Source of the DNA: UBA6952 sp045562575
GTDB taxonomy: Bacteria > Chloroflexota > Dehalococcoidia > Lucifugimonadales > UBA6952
Reading direction: 5' to 3'
DNA: 24,514 nucleotides
Assembly (NCBI GenBank): GCA_045562575.1
Contig: JBJKVQ010000026.1
Coordinates: forward strand, 1 to 24,514
Shown here one piece after another: positions 1-7,722 of this stretch. A program made the position numbers and the translations under genes. The notes beneath the pieces were generated by a model. That model ran no database searches and had not been told where the DNA came from. It saw only the letters and a program-made list of their open reading frames with translations. Numbering within the stretch: position 1 is the first letter of the stretch; every line of letters starts with the position of its first letter.

Positions 1-2
1 AT

Positions 3-146
3 GGTAAACCATCAGAAATTGAACATCAAATAGGATCTATAGTTAGAATAGCTAAAGAAAATAATGTAACAATACCAGTTAATAACTTTATATATAATGC
101 CTTACTCCCGCTAGAAAAACTAGCACGAGGCGAAATCTCTGCATAA
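3..146 (+). CDS. Ketopantoate reductase family protein, C-terminal fragment (5' end outside window)
   Basis: An open frame enters from the left edge and gives 47 codons before TAA. The peptide reads GKPSEIEHQIGSIVRIAKEN and continues with NNVTIPVNNFIYNALLPLEKL. This matches the end of the ApbA/PanE C-terminal domain, in which the conserved pattern is E-I-x-x-x-x-G-x-(I/V)-(V/x)-R-x-(A/G) followed by a P-V/T-N motif. PanE reduces 2-dehydropantoate to pantoate with NADPH in the cytoplasm, but the family also contains paralogues acting on other 2-oxo acids. Without the nucleotide-binding half the substrate cannot be assigned. The stop codon overlaps the start of the next gene by one base (TAATG), which suggests translational coupling with the exporter downstream. 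Confidence 0.75.
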   Translation, partial: GKPSEIEHQIGSIVRIAKENNVTIPVNNFIYNALLPLEKLARGEISA

Positions 147-733
147 TGCTAGAGGCATACATATCACTATATGTTTTTATAATATTTGTAGCAGGAACGC
201 CTGGCCCAGCAAACTTACTAGCTATGCTCGGTGGATCACAAAAAGGTTTTAAATCATGTATTGGTTTTATTATTGGCCTCGTTGCTGGAAAAATTCCATT
301 AGATATTCTTGTTGGATTAGGAATTGGAATTATCTTAGTTGAATATTCAACTATTTATACATTATTTAAATATATAAGTGCAGGGTACATGATTTATCTT
401 GCAGTAATAACGTGGAATATAAAACATGTTGATTCAAATACTCTTCAACAATCACATCAATTTAGTTTTAAACATGCAGTTATAATCAATCCACTTAATC
501 CAAAAGCCTGGATTGTTTCTTCATTAGCTTGGAGTAATTTTGCTCCAGCTATTGGCGATTTTCCTATTCAGTTAATAGCAGTTGTTCTGGGGTTTGCTAT
601 ATGTCATTTGTTATTTTCGAGTCTTTGGTGCTGGATGGGAAAATTACTTGGTATAATACTACCAAATAACATGTATCTTAACAGGTCCATGATTATAATT
701 ACGATATTCGTTGTATTATGGGCAATTTATTGA
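146..733 (+). CDS. LysE/RhtB family amino-acid exporter
   Basis: This 195-residue integral membrane protein has the usual length of the LysE/RhtB family. Near the N-terminus (residues 18-32) it carries the family hallmark P-G-P-A-N-x-L, followed by a glycine-rich segment (GFIIGLVAGK), and in the middle an N-P-K-A-W motif (about residues 117-121), which is typical of RhtB proteins. About five to six hydrophobic helices fill the rest. Family members export amino acids such as lysine, homoserine or threonine, driven by the proton gradient. The exported compound cannot be told from sequence. The ATG overlaps the stop of the ketopantoate reductase-like gene, so the two are probably co-transcribed. 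The TGA stop lies inside the -35 box of the promoter for the next gene. Confidence 0.88.
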   Translation: MLEAYISLYVFIIFVAGTPGPANLLAMLGGSQKGFKSCIGFIIGLVAGKIPLDILVGLGIGIILVEYSTIYTLFKYISAGYMIYLAVITWNIKHVDSNTLQQSHQFSFKHAVIINPLNPKAWIVSSLAWSNFAPAIGDFPIQLIAVVLGFAICHLLFSSLWCWMGKLLGIILPNNMYLNRSMIIITIFVVLWAIY

Positions 734-758
734 CAATAATTACAAACCCTTATATAAA
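730..758 (+). promoter_or_regulatory. Sigma70-type promoter for the small glycine-rich membrane protein
   Basis: A perfect TTGACA at 730-735 is followed after 17 bases by TATAAA at 753-758. The predicted transcript would begin near 765 and carry a leader of about 45 nt. The -35 box overlaps the stop codon of the upstream exporter gene, so the small gene has its own promoter. It is the best match to a vegetative bacterial promoter in the window. Confidence 0.65.
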
Positions 759-809
759 TAGTTAGGTTATTGATTCTAGATATGCTTTAAAGATATTAGG
801 AGGTTTGTT

Positions 810-1049
810 ATGAAAAATATTATAGTTAATTCACTATCAATTATGGTCCTTATAGTATTTTATCTTTATGTTTTATTGGGGTTAATAGGTGGTGGAGTTG
901 TTGGATACGGTTGGAACGGAATGATAGGTGCCATAATTGGGTTGCCAGTAGGTGCTGGATTTGGATTTTTAATTGGGGTTTTAACTACAGGATGGGTTTT
1001 TATAGTAATTCAAATGAGAGATTTATTAAAAGAGTTGGTAGAGAAATAA
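810..1049 (+). CDS. Small glycine-rich membrane protein, function unknown
   Basis: I do not recognise this 79-residue protein. Two hydrophobic spans are visible: residues about 8-30, and a long span of about 36-66. They are joined and filled by closely spaced glycines (LIGGGVVGYGWNG, then GAIIGLPVGAGFGFLIG), resembling glycine-zipper membrane proteins, in which GxxxG spacing drives helix packing. The tail is short and charged (MRDLLKELVEK) and probably cytoplasmic. The gene is preceded by a near-perfect ribosome site, AGGAGGT at 798-804, five bases before the ATG, and by a strong promoter at 730-758. Real expression is therefore likely despite the small size. It could be a stress or membrane-homeostasis protein, but nothing in the sequence settles this. 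Confidence 0.7.
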   Translation: MKNIIVNSLSIMVLIVFYLYVLLGLIGGGVVGYGWNGMIGAIIGLPVGAGFGFLIGVLTTGWVFIVIQMRDLLKELVEK

Positions 1050-1126
1050 ACCCAGGATCCTTTTTATAAAAATAAACTGTTAATAAATTACCATAATTGG
1101 CTTCTGGCCACTGAAAATTACATTCA

Positions 1127-1170
1127 TTATTAAAGGTCTTAGAATATAAACTCTCTAAGGCCTTTAATAA
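1127..1170. repeat. 17-bp inverted repeat (hairpin) between convergent genes, possible terminator
   Basis: The arms are 1127-1143 and 1154-1170 with a 10-base loop at 1144-1153. Sixteen of the 17 positions are Watson-Crick pairs. The other (1137/1160) is a G-U wobble in plus-strand RNA but an A-C mismatch in minus-strand RNA. The hairpin lies downstream of the glycine-rich protein gene and overlaps the last codons and stop of the convergent membrane protein gene. No run of U follows on either strand, so an intrinsic terminator is not proven. Stopping transcripts from the left, or protecting their 3' end, is the most likely role. Confidence 0.5.
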
Positions 1171-1462
1171 TAAATGCTAAGGCAATCAATGCAATTGCAA
1201 GACTCCAAAATTTAGGTTGAAATTTCCAAGCAATTTCTCTTGAACTTTCACGAGTGGGTTGCATTCCTATTAAAAATCCCAAAATACTTCCTGTAATAGA
1301 TCCAAGAATAATTCCATATTCCAAAAAATTAAATATATCTAAACTAAGTACCCATGCCCAGGAAGAAAAAACACCTACTGATAATGGAATGTGGCTGATT
1401 AAAGAACCTAATACTGCAAACATTAGGTATAAATATCTATATTGTCGTGGATAATTATGCAT
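1139..1462 (-). CDS. Small integral membrane protein, function unknown
   Basis: This 107-residue protein starts at the ATG complementary to 1460-1462. A TTG two codons upstream is possible but has no better ribosome site. Three transmembrane segments are predicted by eye, at residues about 12-33, 47-68 and 85-101. The second is rich in small residues (GIILGSITGSILGFLIG). A hydrophilic, positively charged loop (QPTRESSREIAWKFQP) lies between segments 2 and 3. No family was recognised. It is a single gene, convergent with the glycine-rich protein gene, and its 3' end is part of a long hairpin. The continuous hydrophobic pattern over three helices favours a real gene over the overlapping plus-strand frame. 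Confidence 0.55.
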   Translation of the reverse strand: MHNYPRQYRYLYLMFAVLGSLISHIPLSVGVFSSWAWVLSLDIFNFLEYGIILGSITGSILGFLIGMQPTRESSREIAWKFQPKFWSLAIALIALAFIIKGLREFIF

Positions 1463-1660
1463 TAACAACTCGTAATTTTTTTCTATAATACTAATTCATT
1501 ATAATAATATATTTTTTTCTATATCAAATACTTCTAGACCAATTATTTTATATTTTTTATTCGTAATATCTATGTAGAAGTATATTTTTTTGGATAGTTT
1601 GAACAAATGAATGTATACTATAGACATAAAAAGCGGTTCTGGGGTGAAAAACTACGAAAA

Positions 1661-1686
1661 GTAACAAGAAAATTGTTACCTATAAT
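1661..1686 (+). promoter_or_regulatory. Promoter -10 box with operator-like palindrome ahead of the liv operon
   Basis: A perfect 7-bp inverted repeat, GTAACAA-N5-TTGTTAC (1661-1679), is followed one base later by a consensus -10 hexamer TATAAT (1681-1686). The livG ATG lies eight bases beyond that, at 1695. No recognisable -35 hexamer is present at the right distance because the palindrome fills that position. This geometry suits a dimeric regulator replacing or blocking sigma contacts at -35. Alternatively the palindrome could form an RNA hairpin if transcription starts further upstream, for instance from the weaker TATACT near 1615-1620. Confidence 0.45.
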
Positions 1687-1694
1687 GGTACAAA

Positions 1695-2462
1695 ATGCCA
1701 AATAACAACATATTAACTATTGAAAATCTATCTAAATCCTTTGATGGTATCCAGGCCGTAAACAACTGTACATTTAATGTCTCCAATGGATCAATCACCG
1801 GTCTAATTGGTCCTAATGGCGCAGGTAAAACTACAGTATTTAACCTTATTACTGGATTTTTACCCCCAGATAATGGAACAGTATCATTTCAAGAAAACAG
1901 AATTGATAAAAACCCCACACATAATATCTTTAAAAAAGGTCTGGTTAGGACCTTTCAAATTCCACGGGAATTAAAAAAAATGACAGTTTTAGAAAATTTA
2001 TTAGTTGTGCCAAAAGACCAAATTGGGGAACATATTTGGTCTACTATATTCTCATTCAGAAAAATTCAAAAACAAGAAGAAATCAATATTAATAAGGCTA
2101 GAGGTATTTTAGAATTTATACGACTTAATCATCTTTCTAATGAATATGCTGGAAACCTTTCTACAGGACAAAAAAAACTATTAGAATTGGCTAGAACCTT
2201 AATGTCAGACCCAAGTTTAGTACTACTTGACGAACCTGTTGCTGGTGTTAACCCAACTCTAGTAAATGACCTGATGGATAATATACGTAGAAGTAATGAA
2301 GAATTAGGTATCACATTCCTTATAATCGAACATAATATGAATTTCATCATGAATTTATGTGACCCAATAATTGTATTAAGTAATGGTGCAAAGATTGCTG
2401 AAGGTACAGCTGAAGAAATAAAATCAGATCAAAGTGTTGTAAATGCCTACCTAGGAGGATAA
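1695..2462 (+). CDS. livG: Branched-chain amino-acid ABC transporter, ATP-binding protein LivG
   Basis: This 255-residue ABC ATPase is the first gene of the transporter operon. Walker A is GPNGAGKTT (39-47), the Q-loop glutamine is in RTFQ (88), the ABC signature is LSTGQ (155-159), Walker B is LVLLDE (175-180) and the switch histidine is H213. LivG and LivF form the ATPase pair that drives the LivHM channel in the inner membrane. The LivG subfamily is suggested by the long helical insert between Q-loop and signature, and by the C-terminal pattern IIEHNMNFIM...VLSNG. No Shine-Dalgarno sequence precedes the ATG, and a -10 box lies eight bases upstream, so a leaderless message is plausible. The stop codon is directly followed by the livF ATG. 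Confidence 0.93.
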   Translation: MPNNNILTIENLSKSFDGIQAVNNCTFNVSNGSITGLIGPNGAGKTTVFNLITGFLPPDNGTVSFQENRIDKNPTHNIFKKGLVRTFQIPRELKKMTVLENLLVVPKDQIGEHIWSTIFSFRKIQKQEEININKARGILEFIRLNHLSNEYAGNLSTGQKKLLELARTLMSDPSLVLLDEPVAGVNPTLVNDLMDNIRRSNEELGITFLIIEHNMNFIMNLCDPIIVLSNGAKIAEGTAEEIKSDQSVVNAYLGG

Positions 2463-3173
2463 ATGGCTTTACTTGATGTACAAAATATTAATGCAGGCTA
2501 TGGTGAAACAGAGATACTCCACTCTGTTTCTATTCAAGTTAATGAAGGTAACTTAGTAGCTATTATAGGTCCAAACGGATCAGGAAAATCAACGCTTCTT
2601 AAAGTGATAGTAGGATTATTAGAAGCCAAAAATGGAAATATTGAATTCATGTCTGACAATATCACAAATTCATCTCCACAAAAGATAGTTGAATTCGGGA
2701 TTTCTTATGTACCGCAAGCTGAAAATGTATTTACCAATATGACAATTCGAGAAAATCTTGAAATACCATCTTTAGTCCTTAAATTTAATTTTAAAAAACG
2801 TTTAGAAGAAATATTGAACTTATTTCCAATTCTTGATACAAAAATGAACTCCAAAGCGGGAACACTTTCAGGTGGACAAAGGCAAACTTTAGCATTTGCC
2901 AAAGCTTTAATTTCAAAACCTTCTTTAATGATCTTAGATGAACCTTCAGCAGGTTTATCTCCGATTATGGCTGACTCTACATTCGAGACAATAGAGTCAA
3001 TAAATAAAAGTGGTGTGACTATTCTCATTGTTGAACAAAATGCAAAAAAAATTCTATCGATTGCTGATCGAGGTTATGTTTTAGCTACGGGTCAAAATAA
3101 AATAGATGACACAGGTTTGAACTTATTAACCAACCCAGATGTTGGAATGCTATATTTGGGAGGTTCAAACTAA
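2463..3173 (+). CDS. livF: Branched-chain amino-acid ABC transporter, ATP-binding protein LivF
   Basis: This 236-residue ABC ATPase has the usual LivF length. Walker A is GPNGSGKST (36-44), the Q-loop is in YVPQ (82-85), the signature is LSGGQ (135-139) and Walker B is LMILDE (155-160). The H-loop position reads VEQNA, glutamine instead of histidine, which is characteristic of LivF rather than a defect. It pairs with LivG to power import through LivHM. The ATG follows the livG stop with no gap, and the ribosome site AGGAGG lies inside the livG 3' end. The stop overlaps the livH ATG by one base, so the four genes are translationally coupled. Confidence 0.93.
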   Translation: MALLDVQNINAGYGETEILHSVSIQVNEGNLVAIIGPNGSGKSTLLKVIVGLLEAKNGNIEFMSDNITNSSPQKIVEFGISYVPQAENVFTNMTIRENLEIPSLVLKFNFKKRLEEILNLFPILDTKMNSKAGTLSGGQRQTLAFAKALISKPSLMILDEPSAGLSPIMADSTFETIESINKSGVTILIVEQNAKKILSIADRGYVLATGQNKIDDTGLNLLTNPDVGMLYLGGSN

Positions 3174-4156
3174 TGAGTATAAAAAATATTGATTACTTCT
3201 GGATCATATTCATAGTTGTATTATCTGGTCTTATAATTTTTGGTCAGCCTAGTTTACTAATTAACGGTTTACTCTTGGGATTTATTTATTCTTTGGGTGC
3301 AATAGGATTAACTTTGGTATTTGGCATATTGAGATTTGGTAATTTTGCCCAAGGCGATTTAATGACGTTAGGTGGATATATTTCACTTTCTATTGTCACT
3401 GTAATTTTTGCAGGAATAGGTTTTACGGGTTCTGCATTAGGACCTTTTACTTTTGGTTTACCTATAATACTTGCCATACCCTTAACGATGATATTAACAT
3501 CCATTATTGTCGTAGCATTAGACCAACTAATTTACAAACGGTTAAGAACTCGACAAGCATCTACTATGCTTATTAGTATAGCTTCTTTAGGTGTAGCTAT
3601 TATGATTAGAGGATTAGTGCAATTTTTATGGGGAAACGAACCTGCATATTTTCCAAGAGAATCAAAACAATTTTATATACTTCCTCTAGATATACGAATA
3701 CCACCTGATAATATAATTCTTGGACTTATGGCCGTTTTAATGACGATTGGCGTGTATCTATTTCTCAAATATAATAAGTATGGAAAATTCATGAGAGCCA
3801 CTGCCAACAACCCTAATCTTAGTCTTTCCACAGGAATTAATACTAGTATCGTTATTATGTGGACTTGGATCATTAGTGGAAGCCTAGCAGCAGCTGGAGG
3901 AACTATGCTCGCAGTTTCACAAGCACAAATTCTTCCAATGACAGGATGGAAAATCTTACTTCCAATATTCGCAAGTGTAATATTAGGAGGAATTGGTAAA
4001 CCTATTGGTGCACTTGTTGGTGCGATTATCATTGGTGTTTCTATGGAGGCTTCGACAGCTTGGCTCAATCCTACATACAAACCTGCTGTAGCATTTACAA
4101 TAATGATAGCTATGTTACTTGTTAAACCTAATGGATTATTTGGAGAAAAAGACTAA
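3173..4156 (+). CDS. livH: Branched-chain amino-acid ABC transporter, permease LivH
   Basis: This 327-residue inner-membrane permease has about eight to nine hydrophobic segments. Family features are an N-terminal LLLGFIYSLGAIGLTLVFG segment followed by R-F-G-N-F-A-Q-G, which matches the LivH hallmark around the first helices. A cytoplasmic coupling region around residues 203-215 (GKFMRATANNPNLSLSTGIN) and a C-terminal GALVGAIIIGV helix also fit. It forms the membrane channel with LivM. GGGAGG at 3157-3162, just upstream, serves as ribosome site. The start overlaps the livF stop and the stop overlaps the livM start (TAATG in both cases). Confidence 0.93.
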   Translation: MSIKNIDYFWIIFIVVLSGLIIFGQPSLLINGLLLGFIYSLGAIGLTLVFGILRFGNFAQGDLMTLGGYISLSIVTVIFAGIGFTGSALGPFTFGLPIILAIPLTMILTSIIVVALDQLIYKRLRTRQASTMLISIASLGVAIMIRGLVQFLWGNEPAYFPRESKQFYILPLDIRIPPDNIILGLMAVLMTIGVYLFLKYNKYGKFMRATANNPNLSLSTGINTSIVIMWTWIISGSLAAAGGTMLAVSQAQILPMTGWKILLPIFASVILGGIGKPIGALVGAIIIGVSMEASTAWLNPTYKPAVAFTIMIAMLLVKPNGLFGEKD

Positions 4157-5130
4157 TGGATTTAGGTGGAGTATTAATTTATATTTCTGGCTTCATAATT
4201 ATGGCTAGTATCTATGGCATATTTTCCATAGGACTAAATATCCATTGGGGATTTACAGGGCTTTTTAATATTGGTATTGCCGGATTTTTTGCTATAGGTG
4301 CGTATTCTTCAGCATTGATTACAATTGAACCTCCAGATCCAAAACTCTTCGAAGATTATATATTTGGAGGCAACTTACCGGAATTATTAGGATTTCTTAA
4401 TCTTGGTATAGATTTATGGTTCTTTTTTGCACTAATTTTCGCAGGTCTTATTTGTGCAATTATTGCAGCTCCAATTGCATTAATTACCTTACGATTAAGA
4501 GAAGATTATTTAGGTATGGCTGCATTAGGTATAGCTGAAACTATTCGTTTAATATTTTTAAATGAAGCATGGTTAGCTAACGGTGGTCGTGGTATGTATG
4601 GCATCCCAAAATTTCTTGGTGATATGGTTTCACCTAGGTATTACGATATACTATATGCTCTCATTGCAGTAGTAATTTTGTTAGTTATCTACTTAACTGT
4701 TCAAAGAATTATTAAGTCACCTTGGGGTAGGGTTTTAAAATCAATTCGTGAAGATGAAGTCGCTGCAACATCTCTTGGAAAAAATGTATTTGCATTTAAA
4801 GTACAATCATTTATTCTTGGGGCTTTCATAATGGGTGTTGGAGGTGCGGTATTTGCACACGGATTTCGCTTTTTAGATCCTTTTACCTTTAGGCCTTTAC
4901 TCTCTACGTTCATTATATGGACAATGTTAATGGTTGGAGGGAGTGGAAATAATAGAGGAGCAATTGCCGGAGCATTCATTGTTTGGGGTGTTTGGTCAAC
5001 AACTCAATTCTTACCAGGATTCCTTTCTAGCCCAGATCTACGCTACTTTATGGTAGGATTATTAATAGTTGTTATGCTCCTATTCAAACCCAGTGGTGTA
5101 ATTCCTGAAACAATAGAGAAGAAAAATTAA
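4156..5130 (+). CDS. livM: Branched-chain amino-acid ABC transporter, permease LivM
   Basis: This 324-residue permease is the last gene of the liv operon. The N-terminal segment NIHWGFTGLFNIGIAGFFAIGAY carries the LivM pattern G-x-x-G-L-x-N-x-G. The middle segment LREDYLGMAALGIAETIRL and the coupling helix region GRVLKSIREDEVAATSLGKN (about residues 195-214) are typical of LivM. About eight membrane helices are visible. With LivH it makes the heterodimeric channel for branched-chain or related amino acids. The operon ends 15 bases before a strong palindromic terminator shared with the convergent livK gene. Confidence 0.93.
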   Translation: MDLGGVLIYISGFIIMASIYGIFSIGLNIHWGFTGLFNIGIAGFFAIGAYSSALITIEPPDPKLFEDYIFGGNLPELLGFLNLGIDLWFFFALIFAGLICAIIAAPIALITLRLREDYLGMAALGIAETIRLIFLNEAWLANGGRGMYGIPKFLGDMVSPRYYDILYALIAVVILLVIYLTVQRIIKSPWGRVLKSIREDEVAATSLGKNVFAFKVQSFILGAFIMGVGGAVFAHGFRFLDPFTFRPLLSTFIIWTMLMVGGSGNNRGAIAGAFIVWGVWSTTQFLPGFLSSPDLRYFMVGLLIVVMLLFKPSGVIPETIEKKN

Positions 5131-5145
5131 TTTTCAAATATATGC

Positions 5146-5183
5146 ATAATAAAAAGAGGCCTGTACAGGCCTCTTTTTATTAT
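5146..5183. terminator. Bidirectional rho-independent terminator, perfect 38-bp palindrome
   Basis: All 19 base pairs of the palindrome centred between 5164 and 5165 match. The core GAGGCCTGTACAGGCCTC is flanked by A5 on the left and T5 on the right. A transcript of either strand therefore gives a GC-rich stem followed by a U run. It lies between the 3' ends of livM (plus) and livK (minus) and should terminate both. Confidence 0.93.
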
Positions 5184-5196
5184 ATATCTATCGCAA

Positions 5197-6435
5197 TTAT
5201 GGAGCTTCAAATCTATTAGTAGATTCTATCTTTCCACCTTTGACAGTCCAGATTTCGATTGAATTCAAAACGTCACCATTCTCATCAATTTCTTGAGAAC
5301 CAGCAACACCTTCAAAGTCAATATCTTCACCTGATCGTATTAAATCTACTGCATTGGCTAAGTCACCAGGTCCTACTTTAGTACCAGGCGCATTTGAGAC
5401 ATCACGCATTGCTGCAGCAACACCAGCACCATCACAGTTAGCATCGTCACCACCATCGTTTAAACATTTTTCTGTTGCAAGTGCAATCATAACAAATGCA
5501 TCAAACGTTTCACCGAGGAATGGATCTGAAGGAACTTCACCAAATCGAGCTTCATAGAGTTCTTCAAAAGTATTTTTAGCATCACTAGGAGGTGCTCCTG
5601 GTGCAGTACCATACATACCTTCAAAATTATTAGCGCCTAAGCTATCTAACATATCTTGGCTCTTAGTACCATCGACAAACATAAAGGTATCAGCAAATCC
5701 ACCTTCTAATGCTTCTCTAATGTATACTTGTGCACTAGCTGGATAACTCATAGCTATCAAAGCATCAACTCCGCCTTCAGTGGCTTTTGTTACTTCACTC
5801 ATATATGTAGATAATTCACCTTCATGAGGAACCGCTTGAACAGTACCACTAAAAGCAGCAGTAAAGATATTTGCTAGCCCTTCACCGTAAGGATTATTTA
5901 CGTATAAAATACCTACGTTCTTATATCCAAGTTCGTCTGCAAGTTTTCCTAAAACAGATCCTTGTGCTGCATCAGATACAGTACTTCTGAATAACAAATC
6001 GTTATCATCTATGACTGAAATTGATGGAGCTGTAGAAGCTGGGGAAACTAAAACTGTACCACCAGGTATTGTTACCGATTCTGCAACAGCTGTAGTAACA
6101 CCACTTGATAGTGATCCAACTATTCCAGAAACACCAGCAGCTTGCAATGCTCTAGCAGCATCACTCGCAACCTTAGCGTCAGTTCCTGAGTCTTTATGAA
6201 CAGGTACAACATTCATCCCTGCATCATTCAAAAGAGTCACTGCTAATTCGGCACCATTACGCATAGGTTTACCATAAACACCTAAATCTCCGGTGTAATC
6301 TAATAATGTACCTATTTCTAATGGTTCAGCTTCCTCTTCCTCTCCTAATGAAGGCAAGCTATCACAAGCCACCATCGATACACCAATCAAAGCTGTAACT
6401 AAAATGAACGAAACATACGAAGAAAATTTAATCAT
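5197..6435 (-). CDS. livK: Branched-chain amino-acid ABC transporter, substrate-binding lipoprotein
   Basis: This 412-residue periplasmic-binding-type protein belongs to the LivJ/LivK family (Peripla_BP_6). The start at 6435 is chosen because AAGGAGG (complement of 6442-6448) lies six bases upstream; an in-frame start 13 codons earlier has no such site. The N-terminus is a lipoprotein signal: a short basic start, a hydrophobic stretch and the lipobox-like MVAC with Cys24. A short acidic linker (LGEEEEAEP) follows, then the mature fold starting EIGTLLDYTGDLGVYG and GAELAVTLLN. Membrane anchoring suits a bacterium using lipoprotein binding proteins. It delivers ligand to LivHM. It is transcribed convergently to livGFHM, so its dose can be set separately. 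The ligand cannot be read from sequence. Confidence 0.92.
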   Translation of the reverse strand: MIKFSSYVSFILVTALIGVSMVACDSLPSLGEEEEAEPLEIGTLLDYTGDLGVYGKPMRNGAELAVTLLNDAGMNVVPVHKDSGTDAKVASDAARALQAAGVSGIVGSLSSGVTTAVAESVTIPGGTVLVSPASTAPSISVIDDNDLLFRSTVSDAAQGSVLGKLADELGYKNVGILYVNNPYGEGLANIFTAAFSGTVQAVPHEGELSTYMSEVTKATEGGVDALIAMSYPASAQVYIREALEGGFADTFMFVDGTKSQDMLDSLGANNFEGMYGTAPGAPPSDAKNTFEELYEARFGEVPSDPFLGETFDAFVMIALATEKCLNDGGDDANCDGAGVAAAMRDVSNAPGTKVGPGDLANAVDLIRSGEDIDFEGVAGSQEIDENGDVLNSIEIWTVKGGKIESTNRFEAP

Positions 6436-6631
6436 ATGATCCCTCCTTAACGTAAATCCGGATAATAAATCCAAAATAGATTCAATACCGCATTAAAATA
6501 ATGTTAATATTATTACATATAATTCGAAAACTAGGCAAGTATAGTTTAAATGTGAAGAAAATCGTAGATAACATATCTCTATTCCTTACAATTCAAAGAT
6601 AAAAAGATACGTAATTCATTATATTTTATTG

Positions 6632-6660
6632 TTGAAGGCACTTATATCTTGAAGTATAGT
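6632..6660 (+). promoter_or_regulatory. Sigma70-type promoter for the reductase/PLP/LLM gene set
   Basis: TTGAAG at 6632-6637 and TATAGT at 6655-6660 are separated by 17 bases. Transcription would begin near 6667, about 20 bases before the ribosome site AGGAGA (6687-6692). This lies in a 261-base divergent gap (6436-6696) between livK and the reductase gene. For livK I see only its ribosome site and no convincing -35/-10 pair. Confidence 0.6.
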
Positions 6661-6696
6661 ACAAGTATCGATTGAAAAACCTATTTAGGAGATGCG

Positions 6697-7695
6697 ATGT
6701 CAAATACTTTCAAAGCCTTAAGGGCAGAGCTTGAATCTGAAGAATTAACTATAAAAATTACTGAACTTGAACTTGAAGATTTGCCTGATGGCGACACCAC
6801 TATAGAAGTTCATTACTCCTCTTTAAATTATAAAGATGGAATGGCTGTTAATGGAAATAAAGCTCGAATTATGAGAAATCTCCCTATGTCTCCTGGTATA
6901 GATTTGGCAGGAATTATCAGCTCAACATCGAATAATAACTTTAAAAAAGGTGAGGAAGTAATCGTTACAGGCTGGGGACTTGGTGAAACACATTCTGGAG
7001 GGTATTCACAAATAGCTCGAGTTAATGGTGAATGGATAGTAAAAAAACCTGATAATATCCTACTCAAACATACCATGTCTGTTGGGACAGCAGGATTAAC
7101 AGCAATGTTATCAATTATGGCACTAGAAAATTCAGGAATTACAAATACTAGTGGCGAAATAGTAGTTACTGGTGCTGCAGGGGGGGTTGGAAGCATATCT
7201 ATTATGTTATTAAATAAACTAGGATATTCTGTAACTGCAGTAACAGGTCGAATGGAATTAGAATCTTATTTACGAGATCTTGGAGCTACTAATATAATGT
7301 CGAGAGATGATTTATCAGCTATGACAAGACCTTTAAATTCTGTGAAATGGGCTGGTGCTATTGATACAGTAGGAAGCTCATTACTTGCAAATGTTTTATC
7401 TGCAATAAATTATGGTGGTAGCGTTGCTTGTTGTGGAAATGCTTCAGGAAATGATTTACCAACAACTGTCTTACCTTTTATATTACGTAAAATACAACTT
7501 ATTGGAATTGATTCAGTGTATTGTCCATTAAATTCGAGAAACGATGCATGGAAAAGATTAGGAGATCTGATCACTCCGGAACAATTTGAGAATATAACAA
7601 ATGAAGTTTCTTTAGATGAAATAGATGAACCAGCTAAACGTATTTTAGAAGGAAAAATTCAAGGAAGAACTGTAGTTAATATTAAAGATATTTAA
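6697..7695 (+). CDS. AcuI/YhdH-family NADPH-dependent (acryloyl-CoA) reductase, MDR superfamily
   Basis: This 332-residue zinc-free medium-chain dehydrogenase/reductase has the YhdH/AcuI family length. The N-terminal GroES-like domain holds YSSLNYKDGMA (40-50) and PGIDLAG (66-72). The Rossmann domain carries VTGAAGGVGS (157-166) for NADPH binding, and AIDTVGS and VACCGNASG follow in the nucleotide-binding half. AcuI reduces acryloyl-CoA to propionyl-CoA, for example in DMSP or 3-hydroxypropionate metabolism; E. coli YhdH is the close relative. Other enoyl substrates cannot be excluded. A strong ribosome site and its own promoter precede it. It leads a cluster with a PLP enzyme (27-base gap) and an LLM oxidoreductase (11-base gap), pointing to a shared catabolic route. 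Confidence 0.85.
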   Translation: MSNTFKALRAELESEELTIKITELELEDLPDGDTTIEVHYSSLNYKDGMAVNGNKARIMRNLPMSPGIDLAGIISSTSNNNFKKGEEVIVTGWGLGETHSGGYSQIARVNGEWIVKKPDNILLKHTMSVGTAGLTAMLSIMALENSGITNTSGEIVVTGAAGGVGSISIMLLNKLGYSVTAVTGRMELESYLRDLGATNIMSRDDLSAMTRPLNSVKWAGAIDTVGSSLLANVLSAINYGGSVACCGNASGNDLPTTVLPFILRKIQLIGIDSVYCPLNSRNDAWKRLGDLITPEQFENITNEVSLDEIDEPAKRILEGKIQGRTVVNIKDI

Positions 7696-7722
7696 ATATA
7701 AATATTAATAAAGGATAAAATT

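Noticed and set aside
1254..1454. A 66-codon plus-strand open frame overlapping the small membrane protein gene.
   Set aside because: No ribosome site or recognisable pattern; the minus-strand frame gives three coherent membrane helices.
1631..1694. Possible riboswitch ahead of livG.
   Set aside because: I could not match the leader to a known riboswitch class; the palindrome and -10 box explain the sequence better.
2705..3028. A 107-codon open frame antisense to livF.
   Set aside because: Shadow of a gene with complete ABC ATPase motifs.
3673..4080. A 135-codon open frame antisense to livH.
   Set aside because: It lies wholly within a well-supported permease gene and its peptide is a proline/isoleucine-rich reverse image of membrane codons.
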